Assembly: GCA_037127255.1 (NCBI GenBank)
Contig: JBANSL010000002.1
Coordinates: 10,150,001-10,214,000, forward strand
Direction of reading: 5' to 3'
DNA length: 64,000 nt
From: Persicaria tinctoria
Taxonomy: Eukaryota; Streptophyta; Magnoliopsida; Caryophyllales; Polygonaceae
The notes beneath the pieces are model-generated. The model made no database searches. It was given only the letters and a program-made list of their open reading frames with translations, and was not told where the DNA came from. Position 1 is the stretch's first letter. Every line of letters starts with the position of its first letter. Below, in pieces: positions 20,483 to 37,715 of the stretch. Both the position numbers and the translations under genes were made by a program.

Positions 20483-21978
20483 GGAGATACACCCTGCAGG
20501 GCAGGGCGGGGCGGGTCGGCTCTCCTGCTACCTGCTGCTAGTGCCAGGTTCGTTAAGCTGTTGGGGATTCTTCTTTCAACCCAATCGAGGTTTTGAGGTT
20601 GTGTTTGGTGTTTTAAAGACAATTTGGTGCCAGTGTTTTGATTTCTGGCACAGACAAAGATACAGGGGTTCCATTGTTCTATTCTAAAATTATAGTTCAA
20701 CTTCTTATCTTTTTTCTGGAAGGAGAAAAAAATATGGTTTGTACTCTTTGCTACTTTCACAGAGGAAAGTTGTTTTGTTATTAGACCATTACTATATGTA
20801 CTGAGCTGGATATTTTGTCAAAAGTCATGTATGTGGCATGTTGAGATTTTTTATTGGATATTTAGCAAACATTGAGATACACAATGGGAAGTTTGCCTTT
20901 ATAATTTTAATGTCTTTGGGCTTGTTTAGATTACTATATATTATAGTTTATAATGCATGGATTATAATATAATGCTATGCATTATAGGTCATAATACATG
21001 ACCATCCAAGCTGCTTTTATTTTACTTTATGGAATTGCATATTTCTCATTATTGTACTGAAATCCTTTACAACTGTTTTTAATTATAATGCAATGATGTT
21101 TTAGTGTAATGACATTTTTCTGAAAGAGTTTTTTTTTTATAAGAAAAGTATTCGAAATACCATATGGACAAACCGTCATGAAACAACAAATAATCGAGAA
21201 GTCAAAAAATTCGATTCACAGATGGATTATCATGAAATGAGAAACAAAGAGACGCACAAACTAAACAACCAAGTTTGGGAAAGACAAGTTAGACAACAGT
21301 GCAATGGAAGACGGTTCTAACTCATCGAGATTCTACAAGAGTGTTCTTTGGATGCAACAGATGCATGTTACAAGAAAATTTGTTTTAAGACTTTAGTGCA
21401 TTAACTCGATTATGAAATATGTGATAATGCATTTTTTTCAATTTAATGCATAAAAATGCATAGTTGCTTTATAATGTATGTGGTCCAAACTGATCCAACC
21501 ATTCCGGATTGGCTCACCGGAAAGGACCTGTGGATAGTACTCATAGGTTCCCGGTTCGAACCCCGGAATGACCGCTCTTTATTTACCTATTCAAGGTCCA
21601 AACTGATCCTACTAAACCCCAATTTTGTTTTTAAAAAAGCTATTTACTCATAATAATAGTTTGATACTCCATTATTTATGAGTTATATGTCCTTATTATT
21701 TTGAGTTTATTCATTGGAATTAAAACCATAATAAATTGGGTGGTTTTATGAACCAAGAAAAGAAAAAAGAATTAAAGGTCAGTTTTTAACTTTTCTAATT
21801 TAGGGGTCATAATATCTAAATAATTTAGGGACCTTATCAGGAACACTTAAAATTTAGAGACAAACCAGGAAAATGTTGCAAATTTAGGGATCAATAATCC
21901 AATTTACCCGCGATACAAGTTCCCGGCGTGTTTCTGCGACTGGGCAAAACCCTAACCCTGCCAACGCCGATCACAAAG
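20483..21978. other. Intergenic between importin alpha and the STR6-like gene
   Basis: The importin 3' UTR probably ends by about 20850. A tRNA-like SINE head is seen at about 21500-21570. From about 21770 to 21905 a phrase repeated with variation (AATTTAGGGATCATAATATC, AATTTAGGGACCTTATCAGG) resembles the terminal repeat of a Mutator-like element, immediately upstream of the next start codon. No gene is supported. Confidence 0.45.
21500..21570 (+). mobile_element. tRNA-like SINE head
   Basis: An A-box-like GGATTGGCTCACCGG and a B box (GGTTCGAACCCC) are about 45 bp apart. The sequence does not fold as a full tRNA cloverleaf, so a SINE fragment is the better reading. Confidence 0.5.
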
Positions 21979-27306
<5,328 letters not shown>

Positions 27307-28107
27307 TGTACTTCCAAGGACAAGGAGTGCTTCAGTTATTGTGAAATTTGACTGTTGTATCCGTTGTTTCAGCAGTTCATGGATGATGATACTGAGAAAT
27401 TTAGCATCTTTAATCTCAATTAAGGAGTGATTAGCTGAGTAAGTGCAGTTGGGGTGGGACATGGAGAATTGAATGGGGATGGGGGAGTAGGTGAAGGTGT
27501 CGGTGGTGCCATGAACATGAACATGAAATGAACCCTTAACCAGCTCAATTTAATGACTTGCTTTATTTCTATGAATGAAGTTGACAATTTTTTCAAAGTT
27601 GAAGATGGATCTGGATCATCCATCCAGTAACCAACCCTATCCTGTATCCAGTTTGAAGTCTCAATCTGCATTGATTTCATTCATCATATAGATTTTTCCT
27701 TGTGTACAAATTCTTTCATTCATTTATTTATGAGAAATTCTAATCTACAGATAGTAATGTACTTTTTCTAGGTCCAATAAATTTACAGCTTACATTCCAA
27801 ATTTCATTATAACCTGATTCATTTATTTTAAAAATACTTTTTCTACAACTAAATTTATACACTTTTTCTTTGGTGAGGATCCACTATCTCCTCTTTCTCT
27901 CTGTTTCTTCTCACAGAATTACCCCTTTACTATATTTTTTAAAATTTTAATTATTTATTTAAAAAAAAAATCAGAAAGGAGGAGGGCACATCACGAGGCC
28001 TTTCCCATTCGCCTTTTCTTGGATCCAAATCCTCTATCCCCGGGTAAGTCCCTTCCCCCTGTCCACCCTCACAAAAATTCTTTTTTTTTTTTCCTTTTAA
28101 TCTATTT

Positions 28108-28142
<35 letters not shown>

Positions 28143-30808
28143 TTTTAATTACGAGTTGTGATGAGGAGGGGGTGGAGGGACAGGAGGGGGGGACATTTTT
28201 AGAGATAGATGATTCGATTCCCCTTTTCTTACCCAAATCCACAAAAATAACCTTTCAGAAAAAAAAGCCAAATAAACTAACACGTTTTTATTCAGGATAA
28301 TAAGTAATGAAATATTTACAAGAAGAGCACTTTACAAGTAATTTGGATTTTTAAGAAGCATCTGATCCAAATAAGGGATATTGTTCCAAGTAATTAAGTT
28401 TCATCAATAGTGCTCGTAATGTTTGATTTTTATTTTTTTATCATATAAAAATTCTAAATATCAGCTCTAAATATGGTAAATCAGGAGGGCACAGATAATT
28501 CTTGTTTGATTAATACATATAAAATTCCTTTTTGAAAAAAAAGTTTGTCATTTAAAAAAAAAAAAATAGAAATCTTTTTATTTTTAGGTTAATTTTTTTA
28601 AAAAAAATCGTCTAAGAGGAATGGTAAATAAGTTAATATGTTTTCCACCAAAAAAAGAAGAAGTTAATATGTCCCTGTAATGAACCACCTAATGGCGTAT
28701 TTAAAATACGAATTAGTTGGGTTGGGCAAAGTCAAACGAAGTATCCAACTTTTTCTTCGATATCGATCTCTTTGGTTCAACAAAAAATAGATGTCGTATG
28801 GGATAAGACATTATACACTTTACTACGTATTATTTATTTTAGTACAATAGACTTTGATTTGATCTGATTGCTTTCTGTAGAAAAAGATACACGATTCAGA
28901 TACTTTAATAATTCCAATTTGGTTCATATAATAATAGTAATAACGACAATAAAATTATTATTAGTATAAAGCAAAACTTAATTACGGAGTAAGAAGTATA
29001 GAACATTACTAAACTTATTGATCACTGTTCAAATCATTCGCTTTCTTTTTTCATTTTTCATACAAATTTGTTACCCTTGTATTCCCTAATTTGAAGGAAG
29101 GTAACTAATACCTATAGGATGGATTAATAATCCCTCTCATATCCTCTCCTCCAAGCTCAAAAAAACGATGATCATATACATTTTATGTGTAAAATTTAAT
29201 ATATTACCTTTACATTCCCTTGATATATAAACAATCAATCTATAAATTGCATTGAATTTTAATGCTAGCCAACGCAAAGTTATTACCTTGACAATTGGAC
29301 TAATTATATATGTTGATAACTAGTCATTGATAACAAATAATATATCATGATAAATAGGTAAACTTGTCATGAATAATGTATATCGATAATTATAAAGAGA
29401 TTATAGTATACAACATATTTTTTCAGTATTTTATTGACATATACTATATATTAGTATTATATATAATATTAATATATTTTTATTATTCAACATTTTTTAA
29501 GGATGATAAATATTAGTATTATCTATATAAATATTAATTATTTTTATAATTTTATTCTTATTATTAATAAATATAAAATTATAAAAAAATAATTAAAAGT
29601 TTGATATTTTATAGAGTTTTTTAAATATTTATAAAGGGTATCGAAAAATCAAATGACCTAAATTATAAGACTAACGGAGTATACATTTCTAATGAGATTT
29701 TTATATGCTTTCTGTGTTAAATGGGATTTTAAAAAGTGTGAGATTCCAAGAAACCTGGTTGGGTTGTATAAAAAACGAGAGTCATATCGAATTTATTTTG
29801 TTTTTGAGTATAAGGTCGAAATCTCCCTTATAACACAAAAATGATTATGTAGGGGTTTCACCTCCCTTTATATTTTAGTTTGATTTTCACAAAATTTTCA
29901 AGACGGGACTCTATCCCCAAACCCACAAACCCCAACAAAAAGAAAATACCATAGGTGGAAACAAAAATAAAATGTACATGTCACAAATTCTTTATTATTC
30001 GGAAACTTGTTAATATTAAATTAAAAAAAAACTTTATCAAAATACACAAATATGTCATTTCATTCATATACTAATTTTCTTTCTGTCATTTGTTTCAACT
30101 ATTTACTAATTATATAATTTTCTTTTAGTTGTACGTGATATCTCGATTTTGCTAGAATTATCTAGCGAACCGAATTTTTATCTTACTTAAAAAAAAAAAA
30201 ATACAAATATGTGCAGTATATGGCGGTAAATTCTAACTGCCATTTCACTATCACACTAATAAATAAATCCAAAAATCATTGGATTGAGGAGGAAACTGGA
30301 TTGAAACTTGCCAACATCAAACAACCCATTCAATTGAATTTACTCTTTTGGCGCAAACGGATAAACACAAAACCCCCTTCCCCTTCTTTCTCTCTCTCTC
30401 CCTCCATCCGTCGATCAAACCAACCAGTTCAAACTTCAAACGAACTCCCATTACGAGAAACCAGAGAAATCCCAAATGCCGTCTACCAGTCAATCGTATC
30501 AGACATAAATCCAAACCCAATTTCATCACTCGACACCCTATTTGTTTAGTAATTGTTAATTTAATCACCATGCTTAACAAAATCCACCCACACAAGCTCC
30601 AAAAATATCTCCGGTAGATAGGATAAACATTAACATAAACCCCTGAATTTCCTGATTTTTTTTCTCCCTTTTTTTATGTGGTAAATTCGAAGTGGGTTAT
30701 CCATTTCACACCCCAAACAAACCGCTCTTTTTAAGAGCAAAGCACGGTGGTGGTGTAGATTACAAAGCTGAGGCCTTTGGGTGATTTTGGTTTGAAAACC
30801 CTAAAAAG
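27307..30808. other. 3.5-kb intergenic region and upstream leader of the H+-pyrophosphatase
   Basis: The STR6 3' UTR extends to perhaps 27700. A T-rich/(TTTA)n zone lies at 28080-28147. From 28200 to 30200 the DNA is AT-rich and featureless. Around 30350-30480 a pyrimidine-rich block (CCCCCTTCCCCTTCTTTCTC) and at 30720-30800 a leader-like stretch precede the ATG; this may include an untranslated first exon. No other gene is seen. Confidence 0.45.
28105..28147. repeat. (TTTA)n microsatellite
   Basis: About ten TTTA units following a T12 run. Confidence 0.9.
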
Positions 30809-33800
30809 ATGGGTGCTTTAGAAGATGCAGCTACACAGCTCTTGATACCATTGTCTGCAATCATCGGGATTGGGTTCGCTCTGTTTCAATGGGTTTTGGT
30901 ATCTAGGGTTAAGGTCACTCCCGGTAATCACAGTGGGTATATGGAGAGTTTGATTGAAGAAGATGAAGAGGAAAATGTTAATGAGGATGATGTTGTTCTT
31001 AAGTGTGCTGAGATTCAGAATGCCATTTCTGAGGGTAAGCCAGATTCAGCACCACCAAAAACTCCACCAAAAACTCCGGAATTTCCTTTTTCATTTTGTT
31101 TTTTTATTGAAATTCATCAATGGAAAAAAGATTCTTTTTTATTTTGATTCTCACTAGTGCTATTGATTTTCATCATGACTCTATTTTAGAGGTAATAGTA
31201 TTTGCTGATGATGATTAATTCCACAAGATGGGATATTTTTATAATGGAATTTGCAAAATTTGATTCTTATCCAACTCTGGATTCTATTTTGTTGTTATTA
31301 TCACCGCCCCACTGAATTATTTGAAGATGTCATTGCTTTCTTTGATTCCTATTCAGCTGCTGTGATTTTGTTATTTAATTTTGTATGTATTCATACAGCT
31401 TACTATATGTAATTGTAATAGTCTGATTCAAGTAAGATCATTTTGTGAAAGCCTTTTTCTTTCTTTCTTGTTTTGATGAATAAATGTTTTTTATTTTACC
31501 ATATGACCCTCGAATCTTGATGTGTAAGATGAACCATTGGATCTGATCAGAAAACCATCATCTATATGCAAATTAGTTGTAAATTCATTTGGAATCATTT
31601 TTTTACAAAATGGTACTATAGGTTTACATGATTATGAACAAAATATACATTAGATGTGGATCAATGTCAGTTTCTTGCTATTCTGAATGTAGAGATCCCA
31701 ATAAAGTAAATTCCATAGTGTTTAATGTTTATATGTCAATGCAATTCAACCAGCTGATTCATATAGTCAATTGTGTTCCTGACATGATATTTTCTTTGTC
31801 TCTTAGGAGCGACATCATTCCTATACACCGAGTACAAGTACATGGGCATATTTATGTCGGCGTTTGCTGTCATAATTTTTCTATTTCTTGGCTCTGTCAA
31901 GGGCTTCAGCACCGAAAGCGAGCCTTGCACCTATAACACAGGGAGTATGTGCAAGCCGGCACTGGCCAATGCTTTCTTTACCACCGTTGCGTTCTTGCTT
32001 GGTGGTATTACTTCCACCCTATCCGGCTTCTTGGGAATGAAGATTGCTACATATGCGAATGCAAGAACTACATTGGAGGCGAGGAAGGGCGTAGGCAAGG
32101 CTTTTATAACAGCTTTTCGGTCTGGAGCAGTTATGGGATTCCTCCTAGCTGCCAATGGCCTTCTTGTTCTTTACATCTCTATCAACATGTTTAAATGGTA
32201 CTATGGCGATGATTGGGAAGGGCTCTATGAATCCATCACTGGCTATGGCCTTGGAGGCTCTTCAATGGCTTTGTTTGGAAGAGTTGGAGGCGGCATCTAC
32301 ACGAAAGCAGCTGATGTTGGGGCTGACCTTGTTGGGAAGCTTGAAAGAAATATCCCTGAAGACGATCCTAGAAATCCGGCTGTAAGTACCTTATGCTCTC
32401 TTTGTTGCACTAACTCCCTTTTTTGCTGACATGAAATGGTTTATGATTGGTTTATGGTGAATCATCTTAGGTTATCGCGGACAATGTGGGTGACAATGTA
32501 GGAGATATTGCCGGGATGGGCTCTGATCTGTTTGGATCATATGCCGAATCATCTTGTGCTGCCCTATTCGTAGCGTCAATTTCATCCTTCGGTACCACCC
32601 ATAACTTCACCGCCATGTCTTATCCGCTGCTTATAAGCTCCATGGGCATAATTGTTTGCTTGGCCACAACTCTCGTTGCAACCGACTTGTTTGAGATCAA
32701 GAACGTCAAGGAGATCGAACCCTCCCTGAAAAGGCAGCTAGTTATTTCAACTGTCTTCATGACTGTTGGCATTGCTTTGGTCAGTTTCATTGCATTGCCT
32801 TCAGAGTTCACCCTCTTTGACTTCGGAACCAACCGAGTTGTCAAGAACTGGTAAAATGGTCTCCAATCCCTTTCTTGCTGTGTCACCTTACTGAATTCGG
32901 TATTTGACTATCTCTTCAACATCACAGGCACCTTTTCTTCTGTGTGGCAATTGGCCTTTGGGCAGGCCTTATTATCGGTTACACTACCGAGTACTACACC
33001 AGCAATGCTTACAGGTGAGTTGGTTGGTTGATTGCATTGTTCTTGTAAATGGATACATGATTTAAGCTGATCAGCTTTAATCTTGCAGTCCAGTGCAGGA
33101 TGTGGCTGATGCTTGCAGGACCGGAGCAGCGACAAATGTCATCTTCGGATTGGCTCTTGGCTACAAATCAGTCATCATACCCATCTTCTCCATCGCCTTG
33201 TCGATCTTTGTCAGCTTCAATCTGGCAGCAATGTATGGGATTGCCATGGCAGCTTTGGGAATGCTGAGCACAATTGCTACCGGGCTTGCCATTGATGCTT
33301 ACGGTCCCATTAGCGACAATGCTGGTGGGATTGCGGAGATGGCTGGGATGAACAAGAAGATCCGTCAGAGAACCGATGCCCTGGATGCTGCAGGGAACAC
33401 CACTGCTGCCATTGGAAAGGTAATGCTCATCTCAACGATCTTAAGCTTCTGTGTTAGAAAAGTGGATCTCGAACATATGCTTAATCAATGACACTATCAG
33501 GGGTTCGCAATTGGATCAGCTGCTCTTGTATCTCTAGCACTTTTCGGTGCCTATGTGAGCCGAGCAGGGATCAAGACGGTGGATGTCTTGACGCCGAAGG
33601 TGTTCATTGGGCTACTAGTGGGAGCCATGCTTCCATACTGGTTCTCGGCAATGACGATGAAGAGTGTAGGGAGTGCAGCACTTAAGATGGTGGAAGAGGT
33701 TCGTCGTCAGTTCAACACCATCCCGGGGCTCATGGAAGGAACGGTGAAGCCTGACTACGCCACCTGCGTTAAGATCTCCACAGACGCTTCTCTTAGAGAG

Positions 33801-34496
33801 ATGATCCCACCAGGTGCCCTGGTTATGCTCACCCCTCTTATTGCCGGAACCTTCTTCGGTGTAGAGACTCTGGCTGGTGTTCTTGCTGGCTCACTCGTCT
33901 CCGGTGTCCAGGTATCTCTTCGTCTTAGATACCCTTTCATGATTCGCGACATAGCTAGTAAGAGCATCTAGAGAGGCTTCCCTTAATCTGCATCATTCTT
34001 TAAAAGTAAATCATTCTCCAAATCTTAGAAATGGAGAAAGTGTTAGGAGTTGAAGCAAAAATAATTTGAAAAATATGTATTGAGTTTCCCATTTTGGAGA
34101 AATTTTAAAGAAACTGTTGGAGATGGTCTAACGTTGGTTGCTTCTATAGGTGGCCATATCAGCTTCGAACACCGGAGGGGCATGGGACAATGCCAAGAAA
34201 TACATAGAGGTAATAAGGCATCCGAATGAGCACATCATCGCACTATGTTTATGTTTACTTACTAAACGGACACCTTGATTGATTCGCAGGCTGGGGCAAC
34301 GGATCATGCACGGTCCCTGGGGCCGAAGGGGTCAGACCCACACAAGGCAGCGGTGATAGGGGACACGATAGGGGACCCGCTCAAGGATACATCAGGGCCA
34401 TCACTGAACATCCTGATCAAGCTCATGGCGGTTGAATCTCTGGTTTTCGCGCCCTTCTTTGCAGCCCATGGAGGACTGTTGTTCAAGATCTTTTAA
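30809..34496 (+). CDS. VHP1: Vacuolar membrane proton pump, type I H+-translocating inorganic pyrophosphatase
   Basis: Eight coding exons give 758 residues: 30809-31034, 31807-32381, 32471-32850, 32928-33014, 33089-33419, 33501-33911, 34150-34209, 34290-34496. All introns are GT-AG. The protein has about 16 membrane segments with the conserved substrate loops [31 protein letters not shown] and [14 protein letters not shown], which hold the acidic residues for Mg-pyrophosphate. [10 protein letters not shown] has Ala at the position where K+-independent type II pumps have Lys, so this is the K+-stimulated AVP1 class. It splits cytosolic pyrophosphate and pumps protons into the vacuole, helping energise transport of ions, sugars and auxin-related gradients. 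An acidic loop ([12 protein letters not shown]) near residue 50 is ordinary for the family. The length is normal and there is no damage. Confidence 0.97.
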
Positions 34497-34941
34497 AGAG
34501 TTTTTCGAATACGAGGTGTTACTTTTGAGGAGGGTGTACTGTCATTGTTTCATGAATGTACGTGCCTTGTTGTAAGCGTTTCTAGTTCAAATAACGGCGA
34601 GTAAAGTCTCCATAGTAACAGACTGTAAACTGTCATATGTGCGTGTACATATATGGAGATGCAAAGCAAATGAAACTGCATTTACAACAGATGTTGAGCC
34701 TGTGCAACTCTTACATGTTATCTCAGTTCTATGTTTGTGTAATCAATGTTTTAGGTTGTAATGGAAGACAAATTTCTGAGTCAATGTTGGTGGGTTCAGC
34801 CCAACTACCTCTACCTCTTCCAACAATCATCACTAGGACTATATTTGTATGTGTTACAATTTCAAACTTCACACCTAATCTCAACCTGCATCAAGTTTGA
34901 GATCCAGTGATTTACATATAATCCTATCATATAGCAACCAT

Positions 34942-35013
34942 GGGCGTTTGGTCTAGTGGTATGATTCTCGCTTCGGGTGCGAGAGGTCCCGAGTTCGATT
35001 CTCGGAACGCCCC
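34942..35013 (+). tRNA. tRNA-Pro (CGG)
   Basis: A 72-nt cloverleaf. The acceptor arms GGGCGTT and AACGCCC pair perfectly. The D arm carries TGGTCTAGTGGTA (A box). The anticodon stem CTCGC/GCGAG holds loop TTCGGGT with anticodon CGG. The T arm contains GAGTTCGATTCTC (B box). A pyrimidine/T-rich run follows at 35017-35031 and can end pol III transcription. No intron is present. Confidence 0.96.
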
Positions 35014-35623
35014 GTCCTTCTTCTTTTTTTAATAGATTCCACAAAGAACACTTTCTGGCACAGTTGAGTTCATCTCTATGATATATAGATTCCAACAGTG
35101 GGTTTCAATTCATAGGTCAAACCTTTTTCAATTATGCAACTTCTGAAATGGAGGATAACATTAGCAAAATGATCATTGACAGTTGTGGCAAATCTTGTCC
35201 ACAACAATATCTGCCGTCGCAGTTACAAAAGAAACATCCATTCATTAAAATCCAAAGACACCAAAATCGACCTCTGAGCTCCGTACAGAGTAAAGTTCCT
35301 GTTTCAGGCTTTCAGCGGAATCAAATATGCAGGATACGGGATTTCATGACAAGTAAAAGAGCTAGTTCTCTCCACTTGAATGGGAAACCATCTGTTTACA
35401 AGCGCTAAACCTCAAGGTAGCCTGCCCACCTTTCCCTCTTCTTCTACACACTAATTCTACTGCTAATCGAGTAATCCTTTGCCTGCAGATAAAATAAGAC
35501 AAAATATTGCAAGATGAAACTGCTGTTCAATTAAAAGCTCGTACTAGGAAGCGCACATTGCACATAAAAACTGCGCAAGGAGAGCACTTCACTAGCCAGA
35601 GGCCTAGGCATACATTATAAGAG
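35014..35623. other. Between tRNA-Pro and the 3' end of mtSSB
   Basis: Probable 3' UTR of the minus-strand mtSSB gene. The plus-strand open frame here (35148-35408) has no family resemblance and I reject it as a gene. Confidence 0.4.
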
Positions 35624-37407
35624 CTACCACTTACGCAGTTCCTCGAAGGAAATGAGAGGTTCTCCTGCTGTTTTGATGAGGCGAATTTTACCTGGTGCGC
35701 CAAAGTAAATAGAGAGCAATATGAGACAATATAGTTGAAAAAATGATATCAAAATTCTTTTATTGGTAATATCTTGATTAGGCTTTTCGCTCAGCTGACA
35801 TGTCCTACACATAGTATATGGATGACAGGGCGTAAAACAGATGAATGTTCAGTTAACATTTGCAAAAATCCTCGGAAATAGGATGAATTATACATTTCAT
35901 TCATCATGGAGTTTATACTTTATACCATTGATCAGGTGCGAATCTGGGAACAGCTGAAACAACTAGCTAGTTCTTCAATAAACCATTCCATAATACTCCG
36001 TAACATGTAAGGAATTACTAGACCACAGAATAGCTAAATAGAAAACAAGGCCAATGTTGGCACATATTTAGCATATTATTTGTGTAAGAAAATCAATTAG
36101 CATGTCTTATTCAAAAAGCAATCTCAAGAAAACTTAAAACTAATGATTTTTGCGAACAAAATTAGTTGTGTCAAGAGGAGGTTCAGCAGTGCATTTGCTT
36201 GTTAATTGTTATCATCTTTCCTGCTTTAATTTCTTTCAATCCCCAGGTCTGTCATGGTTGCTAATGGTGATTGGTGATATCAATAACGACTTCTTCCCCC
36301 ATTGAAGTAAGAATTTGAGCAAGAGCTGTCATAGATGACTTTGATGTTCCGTATAAACAAACCCATGCGAGATGTCATTAGTTCGCAGCCAAAATACAAT
36401 AACTGGAACACGACATACCATTGGTACGCACACATATTTCTGGCAACTTCACAATCTCACCAGTAATGCCTTTGTTAAAGACTCTAAGTTCAATGTCACC
36501 TTCCACATAGACCGACGAACTGCAGAAAAATGCTAATTGATCAGAAAGAGAGAACCCCAGTAAAAAAATGTTTGAATATTGATTCATATGTATGTTCAAG
36601 TACTTTTTAGTAAGTTGCTGAACGGCATAAGCTCCAAGTACTTCGTTGTGAACAACAACTCTATGCCATTGTGCTGGTTTTGGCAGATCTGCACTTACAT
36701 TTCTTTGGTCAAACATCCCTCCCGTTCCCACATTAAAGATTGTCAATGATTTGCCATTCCTCAGGAGCTTCTGCACTGGTGTTTGGCGAACTTTTCCACA
36801 CAAAATTGCCTACATATAAACCCCAATTATTCAGCCTCAAATCTGGCTGATTGACAGTTGACAAAAACTAAGCGGCAGATAATTGTTGCATCTTCATACG
36901 AATCAAATGCATTCCATTGGAAAGAGAAATGCGGCACTCTCAAATACCTTATGAACGCCCCTGAAATTCCAGCCCTTCTTAGGATCGACCCCTTGTGGTA
37001 TTGATTCCCGTTGCTCAGGCATCAAATCACCGGTATAGTCTCCGGCTTCATTGTCGATGGATCCAGTTGAGTGCCATAGCTTGGAGCTTCTTTGGGCGCC
37101 ACTAATCACTACAATACATCGCACAAAATCAAAACAAGATAACTAGACGGAAACACGACAAAGTTCGAATCTTGAAACATCCCACCAGTCGGCCGATAAA
37201 AAAACCCTATGCCAAAACCCACAATACATGCCAAATTAACACAATTTAACGTTTCGCCGCCATGAATTGATAAGAGAAGAAAACAAATTAACACAATTTT
37301 ATCAAAGCGTAAACAGAAAGGGAAGGGGGAAAACCAAATGAAGTAGCAGTGGATCTCGAAGAAGTCGTGAGAAACTTGGCAAGCTTCGGAAGGTGATGAG
37401 AGCTCAT
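35624..37407 (-). CDS. MTSSB: Mitochondrial single-stranded DNA-binding protein
   Basis: Five coding exons on the minus strand total 202 residues: 37335-37407, 36948-37108, 36604-36809, 36419-36519, 35624-35691. All introns are GT-AG. The N-terminus (MSSHHLPKLAKFLTTSSRS) is Ser/Thr/Arg/Lys-rich without acidic residues, a likely mitochondrial presequence. The OB fold follows, from about WNFRGVHKAILCGKV through LRNGKSLTIFNVGTGG, WHRVVVHNE, AVQQLTKNSSVYVEGDIELR and VKLPEICVRTNGKIRLIK. This is the SSB family that coats single-stranded DNA during organelle DNA replication and recombination surveillance. The length fits plant mtSSB. Its original upstream region is now cut off 237 bp before the ATG by a 9.2-kb LINE with a nested LTR. 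Confidence 0.93.
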
Positions 37408-37640
37408 CGCTGGCCTATTTGTGAAGTGAAAGATCAAATTTGCTGCGACAAAATGGGGTTTAAGGGTTTAAGGCAGTTCGATTGCGCCCTAGACTGGACT
37501 CTGGAGACCTGCGGGTTGAGAGACTCCAACGAAACACTGCGAACAAACCGTCTCCTCAAAACGCAGAGTTTTGTTGTCTACATTTACACCTTTTTAATTT
37601 TGGGGAAATTTTGTATGTGACACTTCTTGATTTTTCAGCT

Positions 37641-37671
<31 letters not shown>

Positions 37672-37715
37672 TATTTTTTTTGAACCGGAAAGAATTTGGC
37701 GGATGGCAGGGCCAA

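Noticed and set aside
20930..21490. Possible MITE suggested by GCTTGTTTAGATTAC and a right-hand GTGGTCCAAACTGATCC
   Set aside because: The ends do not match well enough as inverted repeats and no target duplication is visible.
34275..34496. Separate small ORF at the end of the H+-pyrophosphatase gene
   Set aside because: It is the last coding exon of the pyrophosphatase read with a few intron codons at its start.
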